64,000 nucleotides of DNA from Pterobdella sp. o SKG-2022 (GCA_964035795.1 OZ038321.1:12806208-12870207), one strand, 5' to 3'; shown: positions 27,301-42,300, numbered from the stretch's first letter. Notes: generated by a model not told the origin, from the letters alone. Translations and numbers: made by a program.

Positions 27301-30300
27301 ACGGCGGAAGAGAATACTGAAATATTAATCGAATTCAAATCAATGTAAGCTTATATACAATCAATACAGAGACATTAATTGCTTTGTAGTATTAATTTGA
27401 AAAATGATTGAAAATGATTCTTATAATTAATTAAATAAATAAAAAAAATTGACAATGAAGCAAAAATAAACATTAAATTAAAAAAAATAAGTAAATAAGA
27501 AAGACCAATTATGGATATTAAGAAATACACTGTGAAAGGAACAGTGACGAATTATGAGCATCCACACAGCAAAAGAAAATTTTTAAAAAATTTTCTTAAA
27601 GTAAAACTTTATCATAATGCATATCCCTTCATGAATTATGATAAAACATTTGCTATATCGAAAGAGATTTGAATGAGAATTTGAATGAATGATTGGAACA
27701 CAGATTTAAATGTAATATTAGAATTCTTCCAAACATCAAAATGAATGAGTTGTATGAACCATGGAAATGAATAGCTTTATAAAACATTGCTTCACCTTGC
27801 CACAGCTGCTGAAACACCAGGGATACAACGAGAACTACGTCCCTCTTTTCAAGAACCCCATTCATCGGTGAGTTAAGGTTACAAATCCATTGGAGAATAT
27901 TCATATGTATTATGCTAACTGCTCTAAAGTGACTGTGAATATAATGGATGGGAGTTTACTTTCATGAATTATTTTTTTTGTACATTTTTTATGAATTATT
28001 TTTGTTTTGCTTTTTGAAAAACTTTTTATTTTAATTGTTTTTCATGAGTTTGGTTTATTTTTTCAATTCTATTTTTCAACTTTTTAAATGAAAATTTAAT
28101 TCAAACTTCATTTGTTACTATTGATTTTAATATTCTCATAAAAATATTTTTAACCCTGGCTAATTTTTTTCTATTTATAAGTTGTAATTATGGAACCCAT
28201 AGAATTATTTTATTTTATTTCTTTATTCTCACCATTGTCACTTCATAGAAACAGCTCTGATTTTTATCAGTCACATTCTTTATGGAATTCATTTTATTGC
28301 TGTTTTTTTGAAATTCTTCATTTTGATGATTTTATTTTATATAGTTTGCTGGGAGTGGCTGAATTGACTTATCTTCTACATATTTTTCTAGTTTATTCTC
28401 AAAGTAGTATATATTTATATAAATTATTTTTTTTGTTGCACAAAATTAATTTAATGCTGATTTTAGTTTTTATAAGTTTATGTTGCTTAATTTTCAACAT
28501 TTTTGATTCAGATGATGTATTTACTAAATAGTAATTTACATTCTTTTTTTAAGTTTTTTTTCCGAAAGATATTTCCATGAGATATTTGGAGCAAATTTTT
28601 TTAGTTCTATGATATAAAGCACAAATTTATTTTTGAACGTATTGTACCCTTTCAGAACATTTTAAAAAAACTTCAAAAATATATTTTTTTGCACTCCATG
28701 GAGTGGATTTTGTTGTATGATTTTATTCTAATTCACTCTATAACATGAGAACTCTTGAAAAATTTTTATATCATTAATGGGAAAAAATGATTGAGAAATT
28801 GCTTTGTAGATAAGAATATAATGTTATAATTATTCAAAAACTTGTTTTTAACTGGGAAACTATAATTATTTTTTATTCTTCAAAATTTATGAAACAATTA
28901 TTATGAAACAAGTCAATAAAACGTATGGAAACGGATGATATTGATTTTAAAAAACTGGAAATTTCCCATACGTTGGATTGAAAGAACGCTGAAACGTTAA
29001 ACACAGTTTATAGGTGGAGGTTTTTAGGTTTTAAACATTAATGAAAAATCTTCCATTAAATTATTTTGGAATGTCATTCTTTATCCTAAAAACATATGAG
29101 GTATTCAATTGAAAATATTTCATCTCGATAAAAATTTTTAAACTATTATCAATTTTTGTTTATTAGAATCTGCTTTTTGCAATACTCAAATTGATTTTGT
29201 TTGTAGGTATAAATTTTTTGCTATATTCTTGTTTTTTTTTCATAATGTTAAGATATATCTGTCAAACTTTTAAATTTGCAAATTGAACAAGTCGCAAACA
29301 TTTGCAGCTTAATAAAACATGCCCTTAAAACAATAAAAAATATTCCTTTATTGAACTTAAATAATTTATAGAAACAGCTATTTATTGAAAAAACAAAAAA
29401 ATGAAGTTATTCAGAAACTACAGAAAACAAAAATGAAACATTCTCTTGGAGATAATTTTCTAGTTATTTGAGAGGAATAATTGGAAAGCGATTTGACAAG
29501 ATAACACTGGGATGGTTCTAATGAAGCTGTGGTCTTGTTAATTCTTTTCGTTTTTACCAGAAGCTTATTTTAATTTGATATATTTTGAGAAAAAAAGAAA
29601 AAATACAATTGCTTTACTAGGAAATATTTTTTATTAAAGAGATTGTGGAAGATTATTATAATAACTTTTCAAAAATATTTTCAATTTTGTGTTTGAAAAA
29701 ATAAATTAATTTCAAAATAAAAATGACAAAAATAATCAAAGATTAACTAATTGTTGCACAAGTGAATGGTTTCTGAATGTCAAAAACCTATGAAAACCCG
29801 TAATAAGTGAAAAGATTGCCAATAAATTTCTGAACACCAAAATTTTTTTTCAAACTTCTCTTATAAATATGTTCAAAATAGCTTGATGAAATTTAAACAG
29901 AACTCACACAAACATCAGAAAACATTCAAGATGACATCTCAGGTTCATACATTAAAAATATCAAAGCATTCAGTCAAACTGATTCACAACTATAATAAAG
30001 AATTCATTGATAATTATAGTACTTATGTATACAAGCAAAAAGCATTATAATAAAAAAAACCTATAGTGCCAACAGTAAGTCGTTCAAAAAAGAAATACTT
30101 TTGTAATGAAATCCAAAATGAAAAAATTATTTGTTGTATATACTGCAAAAACCCCCATAAATAGATTGCGAATATATACATAAAAAAAATATGTATGGAT
30201 GTATATATTACTTACGTTAATCGATTTATTTGGTATGAGTTGTGAATACACTACAAAAATCTTATCACACATAAATTCATTTGACTTCAGTTTGGAATTC

Positions 30301-33300
30301 AAAAGGCTTGCACATATTTTGTTGGGAAAGCATAATTTACTGTGTAAAGAAAGCTGTCAAAGTCTTAGGTACATAAGGGTTTTAGCTATGATGAGATTGT
30401 TTCAAATAATATAAAAATTGTATGAGTTTCATTCAAAGTTTTAATCTTTCAGAAAATTCAAACGATTTTTTTTTTAAATTTGATTTCAATAAAACTTCAA
30501 ACTTGAAAAAGATTTTAATACATTTACTGAAACAACAGCATATTTTTAAACAATAGTTTCTTCACAAAACTTAAACAAAATTTGTTTTAAAATTTCTCAA
30601 ATTCGAAGTTTTGTTTGAACAAAGATTGTTATCACATATATAAAAGTTTAATTTTGCGCTTGGGTTGCTTGCCTCGATGTTTTATTAATTAACTTGAATT
30701 GAATTCAATTAATGGCAAATGATAACTTAAATTATTTTAGCGAATATAACTAATAAAAAACTTAGACATTTACGACAATAAGAGCACCAATAAGCCATAA
30801 AACGAAAATAATAACCGCTCATAAATACTATACACAACATCTGAAATAGCCATTGCAAAATTATTTCCCCAAGTGGAAAATAATATTTCAAAATATTGAA
30901 GAATGCAAGTTTCTATCAAATATTTGAGATTCGAATCAGGATAAGTCGCATCCAGCTCATTATTCTTTTGTTCGCAGTCACCTCGTTGTGTGCTGCGTTT
31001 TTTATCTTTTGATTTATTTATATATAGATAAATTTTATTTGAAAAAATTTTGATTTTTTTATTTATGTTAATACAACATTTCTTTAAGTTTTCATACTCA
31101 TGATTATATATTTTTAGATTTTACAAATGTCTATCCTTATTTGTCAAAGTTCTATCTTAGCATTTTTCTACTTCTTGGATGTTTTTTTGCTTGATAAGTG
31201 TGACCACAAATATTATTAGTTTTTCTAATAATTTATCAATCACACCATACAAAAAAATATTTTTTTTTGCAATGATTAATGAAATTCGATGGAATTTAAA
31301 TCTTGACGTGAAATTTCATTTTCTTGAACACAAACTTTGTGAATCTTATCCCATGCAAACATCAAAACTGTATGACCTTCTCAGAATGTGTTATACAGCC
31401 ACCCCTTTTCAACATTATTTTGTATTCAAAAAAAGAAACTACTTATTTATTATTTCGAAAATTATTTATTAACTTTTCAAAGAAAATCTAGTTTATTGTT
31501 TTTTTTATTTTCATTGAAAAAATTTTTCAAAAGATTTCACAATTTTTTATTAGTTAATTTTGAAACAATGTGTACTCTATTCGCTCTCACTAACGCCACG
31601 TATTTCTGATTCAAACCGCATAGCTCTGCTGCTAAATTTAGGGCAAAATTATAACAAAATGAAAAATTTCAATAAAATTTATATCGCTATAAACTTTTCA
31701 TTGAAAATTTGATAGTTGACTGATTTTTGAACGCATCCCTGAACTCACTTCTTGGTTTTCCAACAATCACCTCATGTTGAATCCCACCAAAAGCAAGGTG
31801 ATGCTTGTAGGCAGTCCTATTCTCTTTTCCAAATGCAATCTTTCTACCGAAGTCACCTTTGACGCCACTTATCTTTCAGTATCGTCCAAACGGTTTAATT
31901 TTTGATCCTAGCCTCTACTTCACACACTTTGCTTTTCAGATTATACAAGCGTCCAACTTTCAAATCCATTCAATCAAACAAGTACGCAAATTCCTACCCT
32001 TTAACACTGCCGTTGTCTTGACAATCTTTGTAGTTCTTTCCAGGCTTGACTATTGTAACTCTTTTTTTTGTGGACTTCCAAACTGTCTTATTGCTAAGTT
32101 GCAATCTTTTCCAAATCACGCTGCCAAAACTGTTCTTCAAGCCGATTGCTATTCTTCATCTCGTGCTTACCTAGATAGCCTTCATTGGTTGCCGGTCGCA
32201 CTAAGAGCCCAGTTCAAATTAGTGTGGCTCATCGCTAATAATCTATATTTTGATCAGCTGGCTTACTTATATGAGCTTCTTTCTATCAAACAGACTCATG
32301 AGTTTCTCAGGTCTTCAAACTCTGATTTATCGCTGCATCAGCCTGTCTTTCCTAACTCTTTTTCATATCGCTCTTTTTCGCATACCGCCCCTCATTTATG
32401 AAATTTTTTTCCATTTAATCTGCGTCTCTCACCTTTCCTTAAACATTTTCGCAAGTGTTTAAAAACGCATCTATCAAGATGCCGTATTTTTTTGCCGTAG
32501 TTCTTTGGGCTACACAAGCGCCTCTGCAGCAAACCTAGTTTGGAAACTGCGCGCCTTACAAATAAATAGTAATAATAGGTCAAAATAATAATAAGCTTAG
32601 TAGTTGATTTTTGTGAAACATTATTTTTAGCCCAAGTAAATAAAATAAATCATTTTGAATTGAATTCAAAACTTCAAAAATTGCTTTGAAATTTTTTCAG
32701 TTCTCTGTGGTAATGAAATTCTAAATTGAATATAATGAACGCTTTTAAACATTCCTTTTACTTAATTCACCCAAAAAAAAGTTATAAAATGAAAAGTCGT
32801 TTCATACAAAACAAACACCAGTGATTGAAACTAATTATATTTGTTGCATATTTGTTCACACGTCCGCATCAATTACTCTCGTGCGAATGATTGAGCATTC
32901 ACAACTCCACCATCCAGCTTCAATGACATATCATGTACATCTACTCAACCCCTCAGTATTTTCTATGTTTCTCACGACTCCAAAGACGTCAAAATATTCA
33001 GCTACATCGCCAAGGAAGACGATAGCAACGTTTTCAAATGTAGCGTTTTCAAAGCTTTGAAAAAGGTTTAGTATTTAGCATTGGTGTTTAAGAAGTTTCG
33101 TCATTGTTCAATATTCACAAATGAATTTTTAAATTATTTTTAAGCCATTGATTGTATTCATGGTTTTAATACAGTACCGTATTATCATCAATTTTTAATA
33201 TTTGAAAAGATTGTTCAATAAAAATTATTTTTTAACTTAAAAATTATGGCAGATATTATTGATTTTTGTTGGTTTGAAAAATCTTTTTGAAGTTTTGTTT

Positions 33301-36300
33301 TTTTGAAGTTCTAGCAGTCGATTTTTATCGATCTGATGCTAAAAAGCTTTCAATCTGAAAATTTTTTTTAATTGTTTAGAATAAGTTTATTCTCATGCAT
33401 TGAAACAACATTTGAATAAAAAAGATAAATATAAACAACTAAAAAATTTTTTTAAAAAATGCGTCAAGGAGGTTTGAGATTGAATTGATGAAATTTCAAA
33501 AAGAAATTCAATAGGATACCATATTAATTATTATTATCAAAAAAAATTTACAAATTGCGTTTCAAAAAACATTTATAAACTGAACATTCAAAACTAAATT
33601 ATTTTGAACGCAAACATGGAATGCAGAAGGATGCGGGGGAAATCGTGAAGACAATAGGACAGGCTTTTGAGGTCTCCCACTTAGTCCACCAGACGAAAAA
33701 ACAAGAACAACAACAAAAACAACAAAAACAACAACATTTAAAAAAACTACAAAACGAGATTAAGAGTGACAACGAAGAAGACACGCAGAAGGATAACCAG
33801 ACAGACATCTACACAGATATTGATGCTTGTTCTTTACTGTCCTTCCCTCCTTCCACAGGTGATAATATCAACCATTTTTATTGTAGTTTTCATTGAATTC
33901 CTCTATTGTATAGAAGATATTTGGGAGTTTATTTAATGCGTAGGGGTGTGGGAGTGACATAAACAGGGTTCACCTCTGGGTCTTTTGAGTGTGTGGTGAT
34001 CAATAAAGAATCTTTAGTGTTTTGTCTGGCTTTTCAACTTGTTTTCAACACTGTTTACAGATGCTCAAGCAAAAAATTACAGTGAAAGTGAAGAAGAAAA
34101 AGCAAAAGTATGGTTTGGTTTTATTATTAGTTTTTTTGTATTATTTGTATTTTGGTATCTAAATCAAATGCGTTATTGATAAGGGGAAACACTGGTAAAT
34201 GAAACGGAGAACTAAATTTCATGTGCTACTTTGGATTGATTTTTTAGCTTAACGACACTATCAGATATATGGTAAAACATGAATTTTTAATACAAAGAGT
34301 TAATTATTTATAAACTATACCAACTTCACATTCAATTGATTTTATATACAACTGCTTCACAGTGGCAATACTGGATCTTTTTATTAAAAAAATTTTAATA
34401 TAAATAACTCAATTTTGTACTCACAGGAAACTGATTCAAAATTTAATGAAATGATACATGAAATTAATCCAGTATAAAAAACAAAAATAATAATATTTAT
34501 TGGTATCAATAATTAAATGAAAATGTGGAGTCAAATCGAAAAATTGAACGATAAGTTTGAACACATTAGTTGCTTGATTGTTCAAACCCAATGAACCAAA
34601 ATCATCTTTTTGGTTAAAATCTACAGTTGGCAAGCATATTCATGGAAAAATTGATTTTCAACTTGAGATATTCATTTTTCTCCATCATCATTTGTTTATT
34701 GTTTTTTATATTGAGAATTTTCATGAAAAAGAAATTTATAAGCTATTTATAAAATTTTATGAAACTTTAATAAAGGAAAAAAGTGAAGAATAAAATTGGA
34801 GAACTGTAATGTTTACCGACAAAAAATAGGTGTGTCTGGCATTGTTTCCATAAAACCAAAAGGGAATTTAGATTTAATTTGATCGAATGAAAAGCTGCAT
34901 TAAGTGAAAAACTAATATTTTCAATATTTTTCATTTTTTTATTATATTTTAGCATGGCTCCAAATTGCAGTTAATTTTTTTCAATTTTGTTGATTTAATG
35001 CTCTTTTTCACAAATCATTACTAAATGACGTTGAAATTAATATTAAAATACTCACAAGTTTTCAACTAAGTAAAATTTCTCAGTTGAAAGCATTACTTTA
35101 GACAAAATTTTTGATAATCTTTACAACATGTAAAAAACACAGTCAAGCTTAAAAAATGTTTAGGGCGAGTGAGCAGTACAGGCAAAATTTCAAATAGGTG
35201 TGAAAAATAACGTTAAAAACCCTTAAAATCAAAAGCTTTGAAGAAAAAAAAAACCTAATTGCAAGCACGCAAATTCAGTTTAAAACAAAAAGGCAAGCTT
35301 TAAAATAAGATAAATTGTGAAGGCAAGAGCAAAACAAATGGCATATAAAGACTGCTCGGCAGACAAATGTTTTAAATCAGTGAGAGGTGAATATGTTAAG
35401 GAGAGTGAAAAAGATTAATCATCCGAGATAGATCTCGCAAAAATTGAAAGTTCAACCTTTTTTCAAAGTCTTTTTTGTGATGCAATGTAACATTTACAAT
35501 GAAGATATTAAATTTTTTCTTAAATGGAAATGATTTTAAATTATAATTAACTTTTTAAATAAAAAACTTAGCAAAACTAATTATGATGTTATTATTTTTT
35601 ATGAAGATAAATTTCGAAGAATTTTGAAAACTTACACATTTGCCATTTTTATTTAAAATTTGTATTTAAAACTACAAGTTGAGCTTGGAATCTAATTGTC
35701 AAATGGACACATTAAAACAAAGTAAAAAACCCATGGAGGAAAAAATGCATGAAATTATTCAAAAAGCTTTCCAGAAGATGGATAAGACTTATTTGAATAC
35801 TCGATTATTTCGTGCTATGGGTGGTGGTTTTCTGCTTTAAAGGGGGCTTGTTATGATGTTTCAGGATTGTCTTACTAGAGTGCCCGTTTTTTGTTGAAAA
35901 ATTCTAATTATATTCATAAGCATGTAGTTAACTTTGGTTTAAGTTTTAAGTTTGTATGTAGATTAAAACAAAGTTCAAACAATTCTATATTTTGGTTTCT
36001 GTGAGGAAGATTTTTTTTGTCTGAGTTTCAAAGTTTGATGTAGTTGTGATGAGGAAATTCAAATTGGTCTCAATTTCCATAAGCATAAGCATTCTAGGCG
36101 CGATCAAAGGTTGAATCATGTAATGCTGAAATTGAAATAGGATGTATCAAGAGGCTATTATTTACTTCAATAAAATACATATAATTTTTAATAGACATAA
36201 AACATATACTAAAAAACAGAGAATAAAAATTGTCTTCTTAGGTTTTTTATAAACAGATATTAATTTTTTAGAAATTCTTTTTGTTTTAAAATAACACACG

Positions 36301-39300
36301 TGATGAAATATTCTATTAAGTTATTAGAAACTTTTAATTCACTATTGAAATATCTAAAAAGCAAAATTTGCATGAGAAATAAAAAATAAAATTTACATTT
36401 TACATATATTCATCATTAAATTTTGAGAATTTATCAGATACCCACGGAGTATTTTAGGAGTAATGGAACTGGTTTGAATGTTTGATGTTATATGGTTGAG
36501 TGGTTGTGGAATCTCTTGTGATAAAAAAATGAACTTCAAAAATAAATACATGTAGTATCAGTCATATCGTATTTTATGCTCTATCATATTGCAAAAGTTT
36601 TTACACTATCAGAATATATTTTATTTGGTGCTGGAGTATTTTTTATTTTTTATTTCTTTATTTGTAGGGCGCGCAGTTTGCAAACTAGGTTTGCTGCAGA
36701 GGCGCTGTTCTAATCAGAAGGGCTATGAGAAAGAAATTTGGCTATAAAGATGCGTTTTTAAACGCTTGCGAAAAATTTTAAGAGAAGGTGAAAGACGGAC
36801 ATTAAGTGGAAGAGAGTTCCATAAGTGAGGAGCAATATGCGAGAAGGAGCGATGTAAGAAAGGTTTAGAAGAGACAGGCTGATGTAGGCATAAACCAGAG
36901 TTGGAAGACCTGAGAGACTCAGGAGTCTGTCTAATGGAAAGACGGTCATATAAATAAGCCGGCTGATTAAAATATAAGATGTTAGCCGTGAGCCATAGCA
37001 ACTTGAACTGGGCTCTTAGTACGACCGGCAGCCAATGGAGGCGATCAAGACAGGTGTGAGATGAAGAATAGTAGTCGGCTTGAAGAGCGGTTTTAGCAGC
37101 GCGATTTTGGAGAGATTGCAACTTAGAAATAAGACAGTTCGGGAGTCGACAAAGAAGAGAGTTACAGTAATCAATCCTTGAAAGAACTAAAGAGATGATC
37201 AGAGCAACGGCAGTGTCAGAGGGTAGGAACTTGCGTGCCTGTCTGATCGCATGGAGATGAAAGTTGGATGATTGTATGATCTGAGAGACAAAGTGTGTAA
37301 AGTTGAGTCTAGAATCAAGAGTTACACCTAGTATCTTCAGTTTGGACGTTACGGAAAGAGTAGTGCCGTCAAAGATTACTTCAGTGGGAAGATTGGATTT
37401 GGAAAGGAGTATGGGACTGCCGACAAACATCACTTCGCTTTTGTTAGGATTCAACATGAGGTGATTGTTAGAAAACCAAAGATTGAGCTCAGTGATGCAT
37501 TCAGATATCTTAGTGAGGCTGGGATGAGGATCAAGGTAAGAGGCGCCTGTAAAGAGGGTAATATCATCAGCAAACTGATGATATAGAACGTCGTGCTTCT
37601 GTATGATCTCGCTAATAGGAGAAGTATAAAGAGAAAAGAGTATGGGCCCAAGAACAGAACCTTGAGGAACACCAAAACGAAGAGAGACAGGGGTAGAAGA
37701 AGAGCAGCTTATCTTAACAAATTGCTTGCGTTCGGAAAGATAGGACTGAAACCAGGATAAAGCAATGCCAGAAATGTGAAAGTAGACTTCAAGGATATGC
37801 AGCATATTTGGATGATTAATGGTGTCAAAAGCTGCTGAAATATCTAAAGACACTAAGACGGCCGCAGACCCGGTAGCACAGATATTGCGGAGGCTGTCAG
37901 TGATGTACAAAAGCGCAGTTTCCGTTGAGTGATGTGAGCGATACGCCGACTGGAAAAGGTTGAAGTTACGCAGTACAGAAACATGAGAGGATAATCTCTT
38001 GAGAACAACCCTTTCTAAGATCTTTGAGATGGTGCTGAGGTTTGAAATTGGACGATAATTGGATGGTTGCATGGGGTCTAGATTATATTTTTTCAGTAAA
38101 GGGGTTATCTGCGCCGTTTTGAATGAAGTTGGAAAAATACCCTGTGAAAAGGAAAGAGCCGAAAGTTTGCATATAATGGAGGCGAAGATGCCGGAAAACT
38201 GCTTCAGCAGGAAAACAGGGATTATATCTAAAGGTGAGGATTTATTTGGGAGAGAATTGATCAATTTGATGATTTCGTCAACACTAGGAGGTGAGAAAAA
38301 TGAGAGATTTGATTGATCACTGTCAGTTAAGGAGGGCTGACAGGGAAGATTAGTGATCGGTAACGAGCTATGAATCAACTCAATCTTAGTCTTGAAAAAA
38401 GCGCTAAAGTTTTCAACAAAAAGATCATATTCCGCAGAAGTCAGTGGAGGAAGTGGAGGATACCTGTGAAGTATGGAGTTCGCCGTTTTCCAAAAGGCTT
38501 TGGAGTTAGGTGTTGCTGAAGATAGCGATAGATTAAGATAATCAGCACGTGACTTGTTAATGGCGGCGCGGGCGAGTTTACGTGAAATACGGAATTCCTG
38601 TAAAAGATCATCGGGGACTTGCACACAAAGCTTTCGGAGACTGGATAGCTGTCTCTCGATTTTCCTTCTTCGGCGTTTGGCAGAGAGAGCATTTTCAGAC
38701 AGATGAAAGTGTGAATGCAAGCTGGGGCGAAAAGTATGACTGCGTAAAGGAGCATGAGTATTCATCAGCGAAAGAAACAATTTGTCCATGGAACTAACAA
38801 AGTCATCAACCTTAGAGATTGGAGAATTAATAAGTAAATCGCTCATAAAATTGACATCCTTTCCAAAGCCGGCCAAGTTGAGATTCCTGAAAGACCGAGA
38901 AGTGACACGATGAGGTGAAAGGTGGGGCCGTACGAGGTTAAAACGGCACGAAATAAGGAAATGATCAGATTCAAAAATTTCGCTGACAGGGTCAGAAATA
39001 AGATGGGAGAGAGAAGCCGGTGTGATAACAAGATCGAGAGTATTGCCAAGCCTGTGAGTTGGAAAGTTAATATGCTGCGTCAAACCGTGCTCTCGCAAAA
39101 GAATATTAAGGGGATTATCAAGATGATGACAATTAGGGGTATTAAAATCTCCAGCCATTATGAAATGATTGAATGTCGAAGAAAGAAAATAAAGATGAGC
39201 TGTGAGTTCACGAATAAAATTACTTGAGTTAGGAGGGCGGTAAATAACAGAAATGGTTAAGGAACGTGTTAGGAAAGAGGCTTGGGCAGTTAATGCTTCA

Positions 39301-42300
39301 AAGGAAGAGTGTATTTCAGATTTTACAAGTGTCAGTTTAACGGAGTTGGAGGAAATCAAAGAAATACCACCACCACGCTTTCCACTAGAACGATGAGAAT
39401 GTAGAACATGGTAACCTGGGGGAACAATGTCGTATTTTGTGACATTGTCAGCATCTTCCGGGATCCACGTTTCAGTCAATGCAAGGATATCGAAACAGTG
39501 AGTGGAGATCGCGTCCAGGATAAGAGTGGATTTGTTGCGAGTGGAACGGGGATTGAGAAGGCCAAACTTCACAAAAGGAGATGGATTTTGAGGGTGCATG
39601 AGTAAGGCAGGCCTTCATTGCCAGGCCGTACGCCCCATCTTAAGTCGCACTTGTTGCTTGTACACCGGACAAGAAGAGGATGTGGTGACATGGTCATGGC
39701 AAGGACGATTTGATCTAAAACAAGGAACACAGAAGGGAGGAGAAGATCTAGAGCAGTTGTCAGACGGATGGTCTTTGCCACAGTGCTCACATACTCTAGG
39801 GTTGTGGCATTTAGCTATATTATGGCCATAAGTCTGGCAATTCAGACATCTAGTAGGGTGAATTCGGGAGTGGAAAGGAAATCTACCAAAAGGGAGGTGA
39901 ATATTCTTGGACTTGATTAGAGTGGGAAAAACAGTGCTTGGAACTTGGATAAGCCAATCACGGGTAGAAGGATTTCGTGCGTTAGGCCTCTGTCTGAAGG
40001 CACGAAGAGCACTGGGATGAGCAGATGGAAAGAGAAGATTGAGAGAGGTTTCCAGTTCTTTATCCGAAACCCATGTCGGTAGACCCAGAACAGTAATTGT
40101 TGGGTTTAAAAGAATTGGGTCATGAAGGCGGATGTTGGGAAGAGAGGAAAGAAAAAGTTTGGCATCTTTGAGCAAATCAGCAGAGTCAGCTAGTAGATTA
40201 CGATTTGATATTATTTCTGTTTGTCAAAACTTTTGAATTTGTTTTTACTCGCCAATTTTTTCTTTTTTTTTCATTTTCCCATGAACATTAGTTTTTGTAA
40301 GCGTTTTACAATCAACTTCAAAAACTCATAACAAATGTATTAAATCATTTATTATATGAATACACGAACTTCAACCTTTTCCCACCTTACCTTCATGGTG
40401 TGCATCATATGGGTACCATTGGTCGTGCTGAGCTGGTTGGTCTAGTCATTTCATTTGTTTTTATTTGCATTTTTTATTGTTTATTTTTTTCTCATTCACT
40501 AGTCTTTTTTCCATCATTTTATTTGTATCTTTCTTCTTCTCATTATCACCTTTTTCCATTATTATTTTCAACATCGCCACTGTTTTTTTCTTCATCTGTA
40601 ATATGTTTTTTTTTCTTTTTCTTCTCCATAAGCTTCAGCGACAGTCGTCCCATATTAACTGCTCGGAGTTTCATGTATGAGATTATCATAGAAAATAAAA
40701 ACAAACTCTCTCGATGTTTTCAATGTTTATCCGTCTAAATGTCGTCAATTTTTATGTTTTTCAAAATATTATCAGAATTTCATAATGGATTCCATAAAAT
40801 TCTTTAAATATTGATCAAGCTTGAATAATGGTTTTCGTTGTTGCTGAATATTTAAATCAATACCTATTCAGCTTTTTTAAAAACTTTTTTAATTTTTAAT
40901 ATGAAACAGTTATTTTTGTTTTCATGTTTGTGTAACTCAAAGTTTTGTTAGTTGGAAAAATGCTTCGAATATTCAAGTTTAACTTTTGAATTTTTAAAAA
41001 ATTATTCAGTCGTCAAATCCATGGAGAACAAATATAATTACTTTTATTTAATTGAACTTGAGTTTTGAAATGAATAATTTAGAGCCTTTTTTATAAAATT
41101 TTAAAAATTCTGATTTGCTAGTTTCATTCCATCACTATTTATCAAACTGCAAAAACTAAACATTGAAATTTAAAGCTTTATTAAACTTATGACAAAACTT
41201 TGAATTTTATAATGCAATACATTACAATTACCAATGTGATTAGAGTGGCCTAAACTTCAAAAGCATCTAGACCAAATTATATGAAAAACCAAAATTACTA
41301 GAAAAAAAAATTAAGAAATCTTTTGGTAGGAATAACGATACAAGCTCCATTGGTTTAATGTTAAAACCTGCATAAGAAGTGTAACAACAAAACTTCAGTG
41401 CTTTTACAGCCGTTTCAACAGCTCAAGTGTAAGCCGTTATGGAACCCTTCAAAAAACATAACCTCCAAATAGACGTATGAAAACGATCTAATACACAAGA
41501 AGTTCATTCTATATAAAAGTACTTTTGTAAATGTCTTTTGGCCATTTGAATTATTAAAAAATTTCAAGTGTTTTTTAAACGAGTTTGAAGTATATAAACT
41601 AGTTTTTGTTTGTTCTTGAATTTTCTCTAAATTGTCATGAATTTGAAACGTATACTAACTTTTTTTCGAAAAGGATTTTTTTAATAAAACTCAAAGATGT
41701 CCAAGGCTCGTAAGCAAAAGATGTGAACTTTTTGACTATTTGAATTTTTAAAATTTAATGAAACATAAAAATTATTGACTTTTTCTATGAAAACAGTTGA
41801 AATGTTTTCTGTCTATAAAAAAACAAAAACGACACCAAAATCTCTTCAATTTCATATATAACTTTGCAAAACATAAACTATAAAGCCCTATAAATGTGCG
41901 TTTTTTAATGTATAAATTATAATGAAAACTACACCCTGCTTCTAAAGATAAGCTATTGAAATTGACCAGATAATCAAAAATAAAGCCAAAAATTATAAAG
42001 GAAGTATTAACTAGAACTAAAACAGAAATCCGTGTATGTAATGGATAATGGTGCAATGATAAAGAATACCATCGATGTGATATGCCTGCATTAGATGCGC
42101 TTGGTCGGGCCTGTTGTGGCGATGTTGATGAACAATGAGATGAAGAAGACGAGGGAAATAACACAATGTAGAAAAATTCATAAAAATATGAGAAAAACGC
42201 TGAAAAATGGTAGGATATCGGTGAATGATGAGAAATAGAAAAAGAACTAATGGAAAAGCTAATGATAATTAAAATCATGAAATGGTAATGAAAGATAGAA

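Larger units (their letters stand above)
24568..27805 (+). other. NOS1AP: NOS1AP intron 3
   Basis: AT-rich intron carrying the antisense tRNA-derived SINE at 25500-25695 with an AT microsatellite beside it. Nothing else recognised. Confidence 0.7.

Noticed and set aside
28190..28531. 113-aa plus-strand ORF
   Set aside because: Phe/Leu/Ile/Ser-rich reading of T-rich DNA within a NOS1AP intron, with no domain or splice evidence.
38059..39227. Plus-strand ORFs inside 36.7-40.2 kb
   Set aside because: They are shadows of the intact minus-strand LINE ORF2.
42095..42250. ORF starting ATGCGCTTGGTCGGG as a NOS1AP exon
   Set aside because: The acceptor-like tag precedes the ATG, but there is no convincing donor in frame and no family similarity.
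41772..42278. 168-aa minus-strand ORF
   Set aside because: Ser/Phe/Tyr/Ile-rich reading of GA-rich plus-strand DNA, with no recognisable domain.
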